A DNA stretch of 64,000 nucleotides from an uncultured Lachnospiraceae bacterium (GCA_947594855.1 CANQEL010000003.1:103120-167119); one strand, 5' to 3'; positions 38,949 through 49,853 are shown, counted from the stretch's first letter. The notes: generated from the letters alone by a model not told the origin. Program-made: numbers and translations.

Positions 38949-39221
38949 CTACTCCTCTTTATCCTTTTTATTGCTTACTTGTCCATATGCGTTTCTTTCT
39001 ATATAGGCTTTCTTTCTATTATTTTCCCAAATTCCATAAGTAAGCCCTACAATCATAAATACAAATTGTATTCCATTATCTTTTACAAACCCATAAATTA
39101 TAAATCCTACTATAACAATCATTGCAATGGTTAATTCAAAAAAGTGTTCCTTATTCCATTTATCGCTATAATATTTTATCTTCTCTTTTAAAGTAAAGGA
39201 ACTATTTTTCTCTTGATCCAT
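38949..39221 (-). CDS. Small membrane protein of unknown function (two predicted TM)
   Basis: FFELTIAMIVIVGFIIYGFVKDNGIQFVFMIVGLTYGIW; start probably at the internal MDQEKN. Confidence 0.6.
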   Translation of the reverse strand: MDQEKNSSFTLKEKIKYYSDKWNKEHFFELTIAMIVIVGFIIYGFVKDNGIQFVFMIVGLTYGIWENNRKKAYIERNAYGQVSNKKDKEE

Positions 39222-39418
39222 ATTTCTTACTCCTTTCAAGAAATAACCAGACTATCGAACAGTCGTCCATTCAACATTTACTATTCTATCACCCAAATGT
39301 GAAGAAATCTACTGTACATTAAGACGGTTAATCAAATTATTCTCTTATATTCCCTTAATTCCAAATTAGAATTTTTTCATCAATAATACTCGATATATTT
39401 TGTACAGTATAAAAGCAG

Positions 39419-39556
39419 CCGGGTAGGTATGCTCGCTGGTATAAGACTGTTTGAGACCGCCGGTGCTTAAACAGCGTTTTTTGCTGTTTTATGCACCGTT
39501 TAGTGGCGAAACAAGTGAAAACGTGTCTTATAACAGAGAGACCACGTCCTGTCCAG
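39419..39556. repeat. 138-bp structured repeat, copy 2
   Basis: Core TATAAGACTGTTTGAGACCGCCGGTGCTTAAACAGCGTTTTTTGCTGTTTTATGCACCGTTTAGTGGCGAAACAAGTGAAAACGTGTCTTATAAC; same length as copy 1, diverged outer arms. Confidence 0.9.
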
Positions 39557-39786
39557 ATGCTGTTTACTCTATAGAATATTTCCGTATTTCAAAAAACTTC
39601 TTGCATTACATTCTTTTATGTGTTACACTAATAAAAAGCATATTTTCTATATAATTAATTCTGGGATATTTCTTTTATCTGAATATTATTTTTCGGGAAC
39701 TCTATGCTTTTATTTCACAATAATAAGCAGGAGCGGCCGGATATATCCTCCTGCAGGTTAATACTTACACAGGAGGTATATGATAT

Positions 39787-40761
39787 TTGAATGAGGAAAT
39801 AACCGCAAACAAAAAGTATAAGGACACGCTGTTCCGTATGCTTTTTAAGAGAAAAAGGGAACTGCTTACCCTGTATAATGCGCTTAACGGCTCACATTAC
39901 ACTGATACACGCCGCCTTACTGTCACAACACTTGAAAATGCAGTATACATGGGAATGAAAAATGATGTCTCCTTTATAATAGGAAGCACCATAAACCTTT
40001 ACGAGCACCAGAGCACGGTAAACCCGAACATGCCGTTAAGACACCTTATATACTTTGCAAAACAGATGAGCTCATATGTGGATGATTCCATATATTCATC
40101 CACGCTTTTAAAAATACCTGCCCCAAGGTTTATAGTATTCTATAACGGAATCAGAAAACAGCCTGAAAGACAGATATTAAAACTTTCGGATGCATACAGA
40201 ATCAGGGAAGATGAGCCGTGGCTGGAGCTTAAGGTGCAGTTTATTAACATCAATGCGGGCATGAGTGAAGAGATTAAGAGGTCGTGCAGAACCTTATACG
40301 GGTACTGTTATTTTATAGACCTGGTGCGCAGGTACAGGAAATGGAAAAAGATGTCGCTGGATGCGGCAGTGGATAAGGCAGTGATGGTATGCATAGAACG
40401 TGGGATTTTAAAGAGATTTTTTATAAAGATGAGAACGGAGATGACAGGTATGCCAATATCAATATTTGAATATGACGCAGAAGAGGAACTCAGAAAGGAA
40501 TACAGGCACGGAAGACGCGATGGGGAACGTATAGGCGAGCGTAGGGGTGAACGCCGTGGTAAATCAAAAGGCAAAATAATCGGAATAGCACAGGGAATTT
40601 CCCAGAGCCTTATCAATATCCTTGAATCCTATGGCGAAGTGCCGGATGAATTAAAGGCTGAGATATCAGGGCAGAAAGACATTAATATTTTGAATAACTG
40701 GCACAAAATATCACTTAATGTATCAGGTGTGGAGGAGTTCATACAGGAAACCAATCTGTAA
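39787..40761 (+). CDS. Rpn family PD-(D/E)XK nuclease / recombination-promoting nuclease
   Basis: TTG start after AGGAGGT; KKYKDTLFRMLFKRKRELLTLYNALNG..., NDVSFIIGSTINLYEHQSTVNPNMPLRHLIY; Arg/Gly-rich tail. Confidence 0.85.
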   Translation: MNEEITANKKYKDTLFRMLFKRKRELLTLYNALNGSHYTDTRRLTVTTLENAVYMGMKNDVSFIIGSTINLYEHQSTVNPNMPLRHLIYFAKQMSSYVDDSIYSSTLLKIPAPRFIVFYNGIRKQPERQILKLSDAYRIREDEPWLELKVQFININAGMSEEIKRSCRTLYGYCYFIDLVRRYRKWKKMSLDAAVDKAVMVCIERGILKRFFIKMRTEMTGMPISIFEYDAEEELRKEYRHGRRDGERIGERRGERRGKSKGKIIGIAQGISQSLINILESYGEVPDELKAEISGQKDINILNNWHKISLNVSGVEEFIQETNL

Positions 40762-40877
40762 TACAGAACTTTTGAAAAAGATATGCCCATAGGTTTTCTG
40801 CCTGAACTCCTACGGGCATATGTGCGCTGCTGCCATATATAAATATATAAGTATTCAGATGCTTTTATCTTACTACA

Positions 40878-43025
40878 CTACATAATCATACTAAGCTGAA
40901 TCCTTCCTCTTGCAATATCCACAGACAATACTTTTACGTCTACAACGTCGCCGATACTCACTACCTCAAGAGGGTGCTTTACAAATTTCTTATCCGTAAG
41001 CTGTGATATATGTACAAGTCCGTCCTGATGCACGCCAATGTCCACAAATGCGCCAAAGTCAATTACATTCCTCACCGTTCCTTTAAGCACCATGCCCTCT
41101 TTCAGGTCTGACATTTCAAGTACATCTGTACGAAGTACCGGTTTCGGCATTTCCTTTCTAGGATCACGGCCCGGTTTTTCAAGTTCTTTTATTATATCAC
41201 CCAAAGTAGCTTCTCCTATTCCAAGTTCATCGGAGAGTTTTTTTATACTGTCCTTACCGGATACAAGTTTACCGATTCCGGATATTCCGCCCTTTATGTC
41301 ATTTATATCAAATCCAAGTTTTTTAATAAGCTCTTCTGCCGCACTATATGACTCAGGATGCACGCTAGTTGCATCAAGAGGGTTAATGCCGTCATTTATC
41401 CTCAAAAATCCTGCGCACTGCTCATATGCTTTAGGCCCAAGCTTATTTACTTTAAGTATCTGCTTTCTGTCTGTGAATTTACCATTCTGTTCCCTGTATG
41501 CAACAATATTCTTAGCAACATTTACCGTTATTCCTGATACATACTCAAGAAGCGGCGCAGAAGCAGTATTAATATCCACGCCTACTTTGTTTACACAGTC
41601 CTCCACTACTCCGCCAAGAGCCTCTCCAAGTTTTTTCTGGTTCATATCATGCTGATACTGACCTACCCCTATGGACTTTGGTTCAATTTTTACAAGTTCT
41701 GCAAGAGGGTCCTGTATACGTCTTGCAATGGAAGCAGCGCTTCTTGCCCCTACATCCAGATTCGGAAATTCTTCATCCGCAAGCGGACTTGCCGAATATA
41801 CAGACGCCCCGGCTTCATTTACTATCACATATTCAACCCCCGGACACTCTTTAAGTATATCGGCAACTATTTTTTCTGATTCTCTTGACGCAGTTCCGTT
41901 TCCAATAGAAATAAGTGTAATTCCATATTTTTTTATCAGTGATTTTACAGTCCTTTTTGCTTCTTCTGTTTTATTCTGCGGCATTGTAGGGTATATTACT
42001 GTTGTATCAAGCACTTTTCCGGTACTATCTACTACTGCAAGTTTGCATCCTGTCCTGAACGCAGGGTCCCAGCCAAGTACAACTTTACCGGCAACAGGAG
42101 GCTGCATAAGAAGCTGTGCCAGGTTCTCTCCAAATACACCTATGGCATTATCTTCGGCAGCATCAGTAAGCTCATTTCTAAGTTCTCTTTCTACAGAAGG
42201 AGCGATAAGACGTTCATAGCTGTCATTTACCGCCTCTTTAAGTATCGGAGATGTGTGGGGATTATCATTTATAATCACTCTTTTTTCCAGGTATCTGATA
42301 ATTTTTTCTACCGGGGAATTTATTTTTACATTAAGATATTTTTCCTTCTCACCCCTGTTAATTGCAAGAACTCTATACCCTACAATCTTTTTTACAGGCT
42401 CGGAAAATTCATAATAATTTTCATATACGCTTTTTACCGAATCGTCTTTTGCAGCTGATACCAGTATTCCCTCGTTGCGCGTCATATTTCTTATATACAT
42501 TCTGTAATCGGCGTTATCTGATATTTCCTCCGCTATGATATCGCGCGCTCCCGCCACGGCTTCCTCTGCCGACTTTACTTCCTTTTCCTCAGATATATAA
42601 TCAAGCGCAGTCCGGTATATATCCTCCTCTGACATCTGAAGCTTTATTATATCTGCAAGCGGTTCCAGGCCTTTTTCCTTTGCAATCCCTGCCCTTGTAC
42701 GCCTCTTTGGTCGAAACGGCCTATACAAATCATCTACGACAGCCTGTGTCTTCGCTTCAAGTATACGCAGGCGAAGCTCATCCGTCATAAGCCCCTGTTC
42801 TTCAATAAGCGCAATCACCTGCTCTTTTTTTTCATTCAGATTACGCAGATAATTAAGCCTGTCATTAAGATTACGAAGAGCTGTATCATCTAATGAACCA
42901 TGTTTCTCCTTTCGATATCTCGCTATAAAAGGAATAGTATTGCCATCATCTATAAGTTCAGCAACCGCCTTTACCTGCCATATTTCAATATTCATTTCAT
43001 CTGCTATCTGCTTTATTATATCCAT
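40878..43025 (-). CDS. tex: Tex-family S1 RNA-binding transcription accessory protein
   Basis: IPFIARYRKEKHGSLDDTALRNL, GWDPAFRTGCKLAVVDSTGKVLDTTVIYP, IGVGQYQHDMNQKKL, C-terminal S1 KGTVRNVIDFGAFVDIGVHQDGLVHISQL. Confidence 0.96.
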   Translation of the reverse strand: MDIIKQIADEMNIEIWQVKAVAELIDDGNTIPFIARYRKEKHGSLDDTALRNLNDRLNYLRNLNEKKEQVIALIEEQGLMTDELRLRILEAKTQAVVDDLYRPFRPKRRTRAGIAKEKGLEPLADIIKLQMSEEDIYRTALDYISEEKEVKSAEEAVAGARDIIAEEISDNADYRMYIRNMTRNEGILVSAAKDDSVKSVYENYYEFSEPVKKIVGYRVLAINRGEKEKYLNVKINSPVEKIIRYLEKRVIINDNPHTSPILKEAVNDSYERLIAPSVERELRNELTDAAEDNAIGVFGENLAQLLMQPPVAGKVVLGWDPAFRTGCKLAVVDSTGKVLDTTVIYPTMPQNKTEEAKRTVKSLIKKYGITLISIGNGTASRESEKIVADILKECPGVEYVIVNEAGASVYSASPLADEEFPNLDVGARSAASIARRIQDPLAELVKIEPKSIGVGQYQHDMNQKKLGEALGGVVEDCVNKVGVDINTASAPLLEYVSGITVNVAKNIVAYREQNGKFTDRKQILKVNKLGPKAYEQCAGFLRINDGINPLDATSVHPESYSAAEELIKKLGFDINDIKGGISGIGKLVSGKDSIKKLSDELGIGEATLGDIIKELEKPGRDPRKEMPKPVLRTDVLEMSDLKEGMVLKGTVRNVIDFGAFVDIGVHQDGLVHISQLTDKKFVKHPLEVVSIGDVVDVKVLSVDIARGRIQLSMIM

Positions 43026-43197
43026 TACTCACCGCTCCTGCCAATATTCGAAGGTTACAATGACTTCACATTACATGAAAGTATTAATAATGTCAATGCA
43101 CAATAAATTAATTCATGATATAATAAATAAAAAATCAAAGACATCGGTTAATAAAGGCTTTAGCCTGTATTGTAAAATGCCGGGAAATGGAGATTAT

Positions 43198-45351
43198 ATG
43201 GATAAAAATTTTAATGAGCTTATTTCAGAAATGACAATAGAGGAAAAAGTAAATCTTTTACATGGCACAGCGCTTTTTCATAATGGAGACATACCAAGGC
43301 TTAATATACCCTCACTTATTATGTCAGACGGACCTCTTGGTGTACGTTTTGACTTTGAAGACAACCTCTGGAAACGCAAAAATGAAGAACTGTGCCAATG
43401 CTCATGGCTTATATCAGGCACTGCGCTTGCTTCCACCTGGAATACCGAACTGGCGTATGAAACAGGCAATATTCTCGGTGCGGAAGCACGCGGCCGTGGA
43501 AAAGATATCATACTTGCTCCGGGAATCAACATACACCGTACCCCTCTGTGCGGACGCAATTTTGAATACATGAGCGAAGACCCTTACCTGACCGGCATGC
43601 TTGCCGCAAAAGAAATACAGGGCATACAAAGTAACGATGTATCTGCATGCGTAAAGCATTTTGCACTCAACAACCAGGAAACCGACCGTATGGAAGTAGA
43701 TGTACGCGTGGATGAACGGGCCTTGTATGAAATATACCTTCCTGCATTTGAAGCTGCATTAATTTATGGAAATTCATACTCTGTAATGTGCGCATACAAC
43801 CGTTTCCGCGGCGACTATGCGAGTGAAAGCAAATATCTCCTTACAGATATCCTGCGTAAAAAATGGAAATATGACGGAGTCGTTATATCGGACTGGAGCG
43901 CGGTCCACAGCACCGAAGAGAGCTTTAACGCCGGAGTAGATATAGAAATGGGCGTTTCATATGATTTTGACAATTACTTTTTTGCAGCCCCGCTTTTGAA
44001 AGCAATAAAGGAAAATAAAATATCAAATGAAGTCCTTGATTCCAAAATTTTACGTATCCTGAAACTTCTTGACAAAATAAAGAAACTCGGTACCAAAGAC
44101 AGAAAATCCGGCGCATATAATATGCCTTCCTCACATGAAACTTTTCTTTGCGCCGCCAGGGAATCCGTCGTACTTTTAAAGAACGAAGATAATTTCCTGC
44201 CTCTTGATGTTTCAAAAACCAAAAACATTGCGGTCATAGGCGACGCTGCATCACGCAGGCTTGCGCTCGGCGGCGGAAGTTCCGAGATAGACGCATTATT
44301 TGAAATAACCCCTCTTCTTGGAATATCAATGCTTGTCGGAGATTCATGCAAAATACATTATGCAACGGGATATTATGTAGATAATGAAGAAAATACAGAA
44401 GGCGACGTAAACTGGCAGGCAGACAGCCTGGATGCAAAAACAACATCTTACAATCTTTCTGAAAGCATAATCTCCAAAAGAAAAGAACTCCTTTGCGAAG
44501 CCGTATCGCTTGCCAAAAAATGTGATGCCGTAATATACGTCGGAGGGCTTAATCGTTCCCATGACACAGAAGGTTTTGACCGTACATCATATGAACTTCC
44601 GTATGATCAGGAGCATGTGATATCGGAATTAATAAACGCAAACAAAAACATCGTGGTATGCATAAATGCGGGTTCTGCAGTAAACATGGCAAATTTTGCA
44701 CAGGATGTACCCGCCATATGTTACAACTCAATGAATGGAATGATGGGAGGGCTTGCACTGGCGGAAATCCTGTTCGGGCATACCAATCCATCAGGAAAAC
44801 TTCCGGTATCTTTTCCTGTAAGCCTTAATGACTGTCCTGCAAAAAATATGGATGGCAACTACAGCGAGGGGATATATGTAGGATACAGATACTACGAAAC
44901 ACGTAAAATCAAACCGCTGTTTTGTTTCGGTCACGGACTTTCATACACTACATTTGACTATTACAATATAAAAACCGAGTATATCGGCACAGACACAGAC
45001 GATATGTATGATAACGCTCCGTTATATAAGGTGACATGCACTGTTAAAAATACAGGAAACCGCTCAGGAAAAGAGACTGTTCAGCTCTATGTCACCCCAA
45101 TGAATAATACTCCTGACAGACCGGTTCTTGAACTCAAAGGCTTCACAAAAATAAATCTCCTTCCTAAAGAAGAAAAAAATATATCATTTACTTTAAAAAC
45201 ATCTTCATTTGCCTATTACAGCATACATGACGCCTGCTACAGGGCTGACGCAGGCGTTTACAGAATTAATATAGGGCGTTCATGCGAAGACATACGGCTT
45301 ATGGCCGATATAAGCCTCACAAAAGATTATTATTCACTGCGCTCACAATAA
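43198..45351 (+). CDS. Glycoside hydrolase family 3 (beta-glucosidase-like) with C-terminal Fn3-like domain
   Basis: MDKNFNELISEMTIEEKVNLLHG..., KYDGVVISDWSAVHS, FSVSFPVSL-like region, FCFGHGLSYTTFDY. Start at 43198 (RBS GGAG) rather than 42940. Confidence 0.94.
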   Translation: MDKNFNELISEMTIEEKVNLLHGTALFHNGDIPRLNIPSLIMSDGPLGVRFDFEDNLWKRKNEELCQCSWLISGTALASTWNTELAYETGNILGAEARGRGKDIILAPGINIHRTPLCGRNFEYMSEDPYLTGMLAAKEIQGIQSNDVSACVKHFALNNQETDRMEVDVRVDERALYEIYLPAFEAALIYGNSYSVMCAYNRFRGDYASESKYLLTDILRKKWKYDGVVISDWSAVHSTEESFNAGVDIEMGVSYDFDNYFFAAPLLKAIKENKISNEVLDSKILRILKLLDKIKKLGTKDRKSGAYNMPSSHETFLCAARESVVLLKNEDNFLPLDVSKTKNIAVIGDAASRRLALGGGSSEIDALFEITPLLGISMLVGDSCKIHYATGYYVDNEENTEGDVNWQADSLDAKTTSYNLSESIISKRKELLCEAVSLAKKCDAVIYVGGLNRSHDTEGFDRTSYELPYDQEHVISELINANKNIVVCINAGSAVNMANFAQDVPAICYNSMNGMMGGLALAEILFGHTNPSGKLPVSFPVSLNDCPAKNMDGNYSEGIYVGYRYYETRKIKPLFCFGHGLSYTTFDYYNIKTEYIGTDTDDMYDNAPLYKVTCTVKNTGNRSGKETVQLYVTPMNNTPDRPVLELKGFTKINLLPKEEKNISFTLKTSSFAYYSIHDACYRADAGVYRINIGRSCEDIRLMADISLTKDYYSLRSQ

Positions 45352-45452
45352 ACCACATACCTGAGATAATCAGTTGACTTTTAATCTTGTCGGTGATAGC
45401 ATATCCTTTGTAAATATCAGACATTTATTAAAGTCTCAGAGGAGGTACGGCA

Positions 45453-46556
45453 GTGTCAGTAAACATCGGGTTTGTAGGTCTTGGATTAATAGGCGGGGCT
45501 ATCGCAAAAGCAATAAGAAAAGCTCATAATGATTATATAATTTATGCATATAACCGACATTTTCCAAAAGAAAATCCTATGATAGAGGAAGCAATAAATG
45601 ACGGTGTTGTTAATTACGCAGCAGGCAGCCTTTCCGAACTGGGCTGTTGTAATATTATATTCCTTTGCGCACCTGTTTTATATAATATTCCTTACCTTGC
45701 AAAACTTAAGGATGTAATAAATAAAGACTGCATTATAACAGATGTCGGAAGCGTAAAAGGCAATATAAATAAAGAGGCAGCGCGTCTTGGTCTGTCAGCT
45801 AATTTTATAGGCGGACACCCTATGACCGGCTCAGAGCGTACAGGTTACTCCTATTCCTCGGCACAGCTTATGGAAAATGCCTATTATCTTCTTACGCCCA
45901 CGGCAGATACCCCTAAACATGTCGTAGATACTATGTATTCCCTTGTGCAGGACATGGGCTCAATTCCTTTTATATTAGATAATGCACGGCATGATGATAT
46001 TACGGCTGCCATAAGCCATATTCCTCATATAATTGCCGCATCACTTGTAAATATGGTTCGTGAAAACGACACTGACGACGAATATATGAAAACATTTGCC
46101 GCAGGCGGCTTCAAAGACATTACGCGTATTGCGTCTTCTTCACCTGAAATGTGGCAGAACATATGCCTGTGCAATACTGCAAGCATCCGCAAATTCCTTG
46201 ATATATACAGAGAATCCCTCGACCGTGTGGAAGAGGCTCTTGCAGCCGGCGACAGGGAATTCTTATATAATATATTTGAAACTGCGCGCAATTACCGCAA
46301 CAGTATACCGAATTCCAAATCCGGCACGCTTCCAAAAGTATATGACATATATGTTGATATACCTGACGTACCCGGTATTATTGCAATTATTGCAACTATA
46401 TTATCAAGTAACTCCGTCAGCATAAAAAATATCGGAATTGTCCACAACAGGGAATATGAAGACGGGGTGCTTCGTATTGAATTCTATGATGAAAGTTCAA
46501 TGAATTCTGCAAGAGAAGCGCTTGGCAAGTATCCTTATCCGGTATATGACAGGTAA
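45453..46556 (+). CDS. tyrA: Prephenate dehydrogenase with C-terminal ACT-like domain
   Basis: IGFVGLGLIGGAIAKAIRKAHNDY..., DVGSVKGNINKEA, FIGGHPMTGSERTGYSYSSAQLMENAYYLLTP; GTG start after GGAGGT. Confidence 0.92.
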   Translation: MSVNIGFVGLGLIGGAIAKAIRKAHNDYIIYAYNRHFPKENPMIEEAINDGVVNYAAGSLSELGCCNIIFLCAPVLYNIPYLAKLKDVINKDCIITDVGSVKGNINKEAARLGLSANFIGGHPMTGSERTGYSYSSAQLMENAYYLLTPTADTPKHVVDTMYSLVQDMGSIPFILDNARHDDITAAISHIPHIIAASLVNMVRENDTDDEYMKTFAAGGFKDITRIASSSPEMWQNICLCNTASIRKFLDIYRESLDRVEEALAAGDREFLYNIFETARNYRNSIPNSKSGTLPKVYDIYVDIPDVPGIIAIIATILSSNSVSIKNIGIVHNREYEDGVLRIEFYDESSMNSAREALGKYPYPVYDR

Positions 46557-46573
46557 AAATATGCAAAAGTTTT

Positions 46574-47782
46574 CTAATTTTTACTATACCAGCAGTTAAT
46601 AGTATACATGTGCTCATCATAAATGTACCATGTTTTTACGCTTCTCCTGCCGGTTAAATATTTTATTACTTCATCGCTGTATATTCCTGCCTGAACTTTT
46701 GCAAGGCATTTATCATACTCTTTCTTTGTCTTAAATTTGCAGCACCAGTAAAGTTCCCCTGAATGTATGCTTTTCTTCATATTTTTTATAACTTTATCTG
46801 AATATTTTTTATAATACATACCGTTTAATACATAATAATCCAAATCTTTTGAATTGCACTTTGGGAGTTTATCAATCTTATTCGCCTTACGGTCTTTATA
46901 CATCTGCCTGTCCGTACAACATAAATAATCATAACAATACTGCATCCCGTCAGGAAGGTCCGATTCGGACATATCCTGAATTTCCATTTCACCAAATGTA
47001 GTATCAAGCTGATAATATCTGCCGTTACATTTCACGATATTCCATGAATGATTTCCGCGAGTATATACCGTTCCTTCAATATATATCGTTTCTATTCCAA
47101 GTTTTTGAAGCAGATACTGTGTTGTCCTCGCATAACCGGCACATACGCTTTTTTTGTTTACAAGTACGCTGTAAATATCCTGACTATCTGAAACATTTGA
47201 TTTATACTCTGTTGAATCTATAATATACTCAAAAACAGCCTTAATCCTGTCATATTCTGCAGGCAGCATACTTATATCTGAAACAATTTGTGCGGCAGTA
47301 TTCTCTATCTTTTTCTGTTTTCTGATACGCTTTTTCCCTGTATACTTATAGCATGGCTCCAAAATAACGTATCCATCATAAATTGTATATGAATATAAAT
47401 ATTTGCCTTCATAATCTATATAAAACAGCTCGGGATGATCATTTATAACCATATTTACAAGCTTGTTTATAGTATCTTTATCCGTAATATTTATTCTGAT
47501 TTCTTTTTCTTCCTGAAGCAGACCGCTAAGGATAGTTTCATATATCTGCTTATCATTTTCATCCAAAAGACTGTAATAATAATACTCTGCAGATAATACC
47601 TTATCGTAATTATTACCTTCCTGTGACTGCTGTATATATGTATCCACAGCCTGCGGTGCCTCTGTGACAGGCGCATCTGTATTATTCTTCTGGTATGCAA
47701 AAAAATCAGTACCTCTGCATGAGGTCTGAGTTAGTATAAGAGTAAGTATAAGTATAAGAGCCGGTATGATTTGCTTTTTCAC
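46574..47782 (-). CDS. Transglutaminase-like domain lipoprotein
   Basis: MKKQIIPALILILTLILTQTSC lipobox; KKSVCAGYARTTQYLLQKLGIETIYIEGTVYTRGNHSWNIVKCNGRYYQLDTTFGE. Confidence 0.9.
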   Translation of the reverse strand: MKKQIIPALILILTLILTQTSCRGTDFFAYQKNNTDAPVTEAPQAVDTYIQQSQEGNNYDKVLSAEYYYYSLLDENDKQIYETILSGLLQEEKEIRINITDKDTINKLVNMVINDHPELFYIDYEGKYLYSYTIYDGYVILEPCYKYTGKKRIRKQKKIENTAAQIVSDISMLPAEYDRIKAVFEYIIDSTEYKSNVSDSQDIYSVLVNKKSVCAGYARTTQYLLQKLGIETIYIEGTVYTRGNHSWNIVKCNGRYYQLDTTFGEMEIQDMSESDLPDGMQYCYDYLCCTDRQMYKDRKANKIDKLPKCNSKDLDYYVLNGMYYKKYSDKVIKNMKKSIHSGELYWCCKFKTKKEYDKCLAKVQAGIYSDEVIKYLTGRRSVKTWYIYDEHMYTINCWYSKN

Positions 47783-47821
47783 TATAATCTCTCCTAAATA
47801 TATGAGCAGACTTCAAAAAAT

Positions 47822-47866
47822 AAATGCAGACCCCAAAATGTAAATCACACTCCGATATCTGCATTT
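47822..47866 (-). terminator. Terminator of Rpn-type gene copy 1
   Basis: AAATGCAGA...TCTGCATTT; minus U tract TTTATTTTTT. Confidence 0.7.
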
Positions 47867-47880
47867 ACTATATTTGCCAA

Positions 47881-48912
47881 TTACTGTACCAGATTCTCCT
47901 CCCGCTCTGCAAGCCACTCATGCAATGTTTCCATGCTGACCTTTAATGCACGTGCAATATCCTCATCCGGTAGTCCCATATCACAAAGCTCATACGCCGT
48001 TTCTTTGGCTTTTTTCATCTCACCTGCCGAAATTCCTTTATTGTAAACGCCTGTACTTAGGTTACACACAGAAAGCACCTCCTCGCTTATTTCCCTGTTC
48101 ACACTAATCTTAAATTCATTCTGCAGCGTATTCATTTTTTCCTCATAGCTTAAGTTCATAGAGAACATCTTACTGAGAAGCCGTATTGCATTGTCCCCAC
48201 TGTCCTCTCCTTTACTTCCAAGCCTTAATACTACCACCGTCATCAGGTCATAGTCCTTTTTCTCCTCATGGAAATCTCCCCTTAAGCAGTGTTCCGCAAA
48301 GGAATATCTGTTGATGGTGTCAGACCGGACATTCGCCGTATCCTCACAAATCCATATGCTTACAACTTTCTTAATCTTACCATACTCCTGGTCTTTAAAT
48401 ATTGTGCCCCGCTGGGAAGAAATCATTCTCGCTGCATAATAGATACCGCGCTTCGGTATTGGATAACCGGGGATATCATTATTTTGTATCTCAACATTCA
48501 CAAAAATCTCAGCCGTATCTCCACTCTGTGGAAATACCGCAAAGAAATGGATATCGAAATAAACCGTGCCATCCCTCTGTGACTTATCAGCAGTAGGAAG
48601 ACCTTCCACCTTGTCATCGCCGCTCATAATACCTGGGCTGCCGCCTTTATCCGGATGGTCCTGATTGACCGCCGCCCTTTTTATCTCCGGCTCGCCTTCG
48701 ATGAATTTCTCTGCTATCTCCTGCACCGGATACTCTGCATACTCATCAAGCGCGCTCTTCAAAATATATGCCAGCACCGGCTTCTGTGCCACAAAATTTC
48801 TTGCCGACTCATCATAACGAAAGGCAGCGTCTTCATCTGATACTTTTAAATTCTGCGCAATCTCACTCGGCACAGATACTGTCTCTGTTTTCTTCCGGTC
48901 CAATGAATCCAT
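47881..48912 (-). CDS. PD-(D/E)XK nuclease family transposase / Rpn-like protein
   Basis: DGTVYFDIHFFAVFPQSGDTAEIFVNVEIQNNDIPGYPIPKRGIYYAARMISSQRG; C-term ELCDMGLPDEDIARALKVSMETLHEWLAEREENLV. Confidence 0.82.
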   Translation of the reverse strand: MDSLDRKKTETVSVPSEIAQNLKVSDEDAAFRYDESARNFVAQKPVLAYILKSALDEYAEYPVQEIAEKFIEGEPEIKRAAVNQDHPDKGGSPGIMSGDDKVEGLPTADKSQRDGTVYFDIHFFAVFPQSGDTAEIFVNVEIQNNDIPGYPIPKRGIYYAARMISSQRGTIFKDQEYGKIKKVVSIWICEDTANVRSDTINRYSFAEHCLRGDFHEEKKDYDLMTVVVLRLGSKGEDSGDNAIRLLSKMFSMNLSYEEKMNTLQNEFKISVNREISEEVLSVCNLSTGVYNKGISAGEMKKAKETAYELCDMGLPDEDIARALKVSMETLHEWLAEREENLVQ

Positions 48913-49335
48913 GCTCCATCCCCCTCATATGAAACTGACGGAGCATCTTTTATATCTGCATTTTATTCTATCACCAATACCGCTGCTTTGCAATATTCCT
49001 GAAAAATGCAGGATTCCGGCTGATACAGTCAGTTACATTAATTTCACAACTGCTTTTGCTGCAAGTTTCTTTGAATTATTGTAACACATAATTTGTAATA
49101 ATGCAATACATTTTTTCATTTAAACCGTTCTCCTGCTCCGCACAATGAACTTTTAACCGCTGGTGTAATTCTTAATAGTCACAACTAAATTCTTACAAAT
49201 TGACCGTTCAGGCATAAAATAAGGCTTTGTGGTGCGTCGGCAGCCGATTTTTGACTATTAAAAGGTTATTTTTCACTATCGTAAGCATACGCGCAAAAAA
49301 AAAGAAGTCGCCCTATATGGTAAACTTCCTTTTGC

Positions 49336-49596
49336 CTAATCTTCATAATGTCCTTTGCAGGAAAGAATTTCAAGTATTCCAGTATTAATACGATAAATCA
49401 AACGGTTACTGTCATCTATGCGTCGGCTCCAGAATCCAGCATAATCCCCCTTTAATGGTTCTGGCTTGCCTATACCGTCAAAATTCGCTCTTTCTATATC
49501 CTTTATTAGTGCATTTATCCGTTTTATGGTCTTCTTGTCCTGCATCTGCCAGTAAAGATATTCTTCCCATGCTTCATCAAACCATATTTTTTTCAT
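49336..49596 (-). CDS. yoeB: YoeB-family mRNA interferase toxin
   Basis: KIWFDEAWEEYLYWQMQDKKTIKRINALIKDIERANFDGIGKPEPLKGDYAGFWSRRIDDSNRLIYRI. Confidence 0.94.
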   Translation of the reverse strand: MKKIWFDEAWEEYLYWQMQDKKTIKRINALIKDIERANFDGIGKPEPLKGDYAGFWSRRIDDSNRLIYRINTGILEILSCKGHYED

Positions 49597-49853
49597 TGGT
49601 CTATATCCTCGATTATTTCATGTTCTATACCTTTGCCAGCATTAAGGGCAGAAATACCACGCTGCAGCTTTTCCAGATACTCGACGTTCTGTTTTGCTTT
49701 CATCATTTCATTATACTCACTCTCTGAAACAATAACCACATTTCTATTATTTTTGCGTGAAACAATGACTGGCTCCCCATTAAAGGCATTATCAAGATAA
49801 CTTTTTAAGTTTGCCCTTAAATCAATCGGCTTTGTGGCAATCATAATCTGCAC
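49593..49853 (-). CDS. yefM: YefM/Phd-family antitoxin
   Basis: IMIATKPIDLRANLKSYLDNAFNGEPVIVSRKNNRNVVIVSESEYNEMM; overlaps toxin start. Confidence 0.93.
   Translation of the reverse strand: MQIMIATKPIDLRANLKSYLDNAFNGEPVIVSRKNNRNVVIVSESEYNEMMKAKQNVEYLEKLQRGISALNAGKGIEHEIIEDIDQ

Noticed and set aside
41038-42219. + strand ORFs inside tex (205 and 182 aa)
   Set aside because: Antisense to a strongly conserved gene; low-complexity Ser-rich translations.
42940-43197. N-terminal 86-aa extension of the GH3 ORF
   Set aside because: Overlaps the tex start on the other strand; the GH3 start with RBS is at 43198.
47881-48912. Active transposase in the classical sense
   Set aside because: Rpn/PD-(D/E)XK 'transposase' naming is historical; no terminal inverted repeats of a DDE element were found around it.
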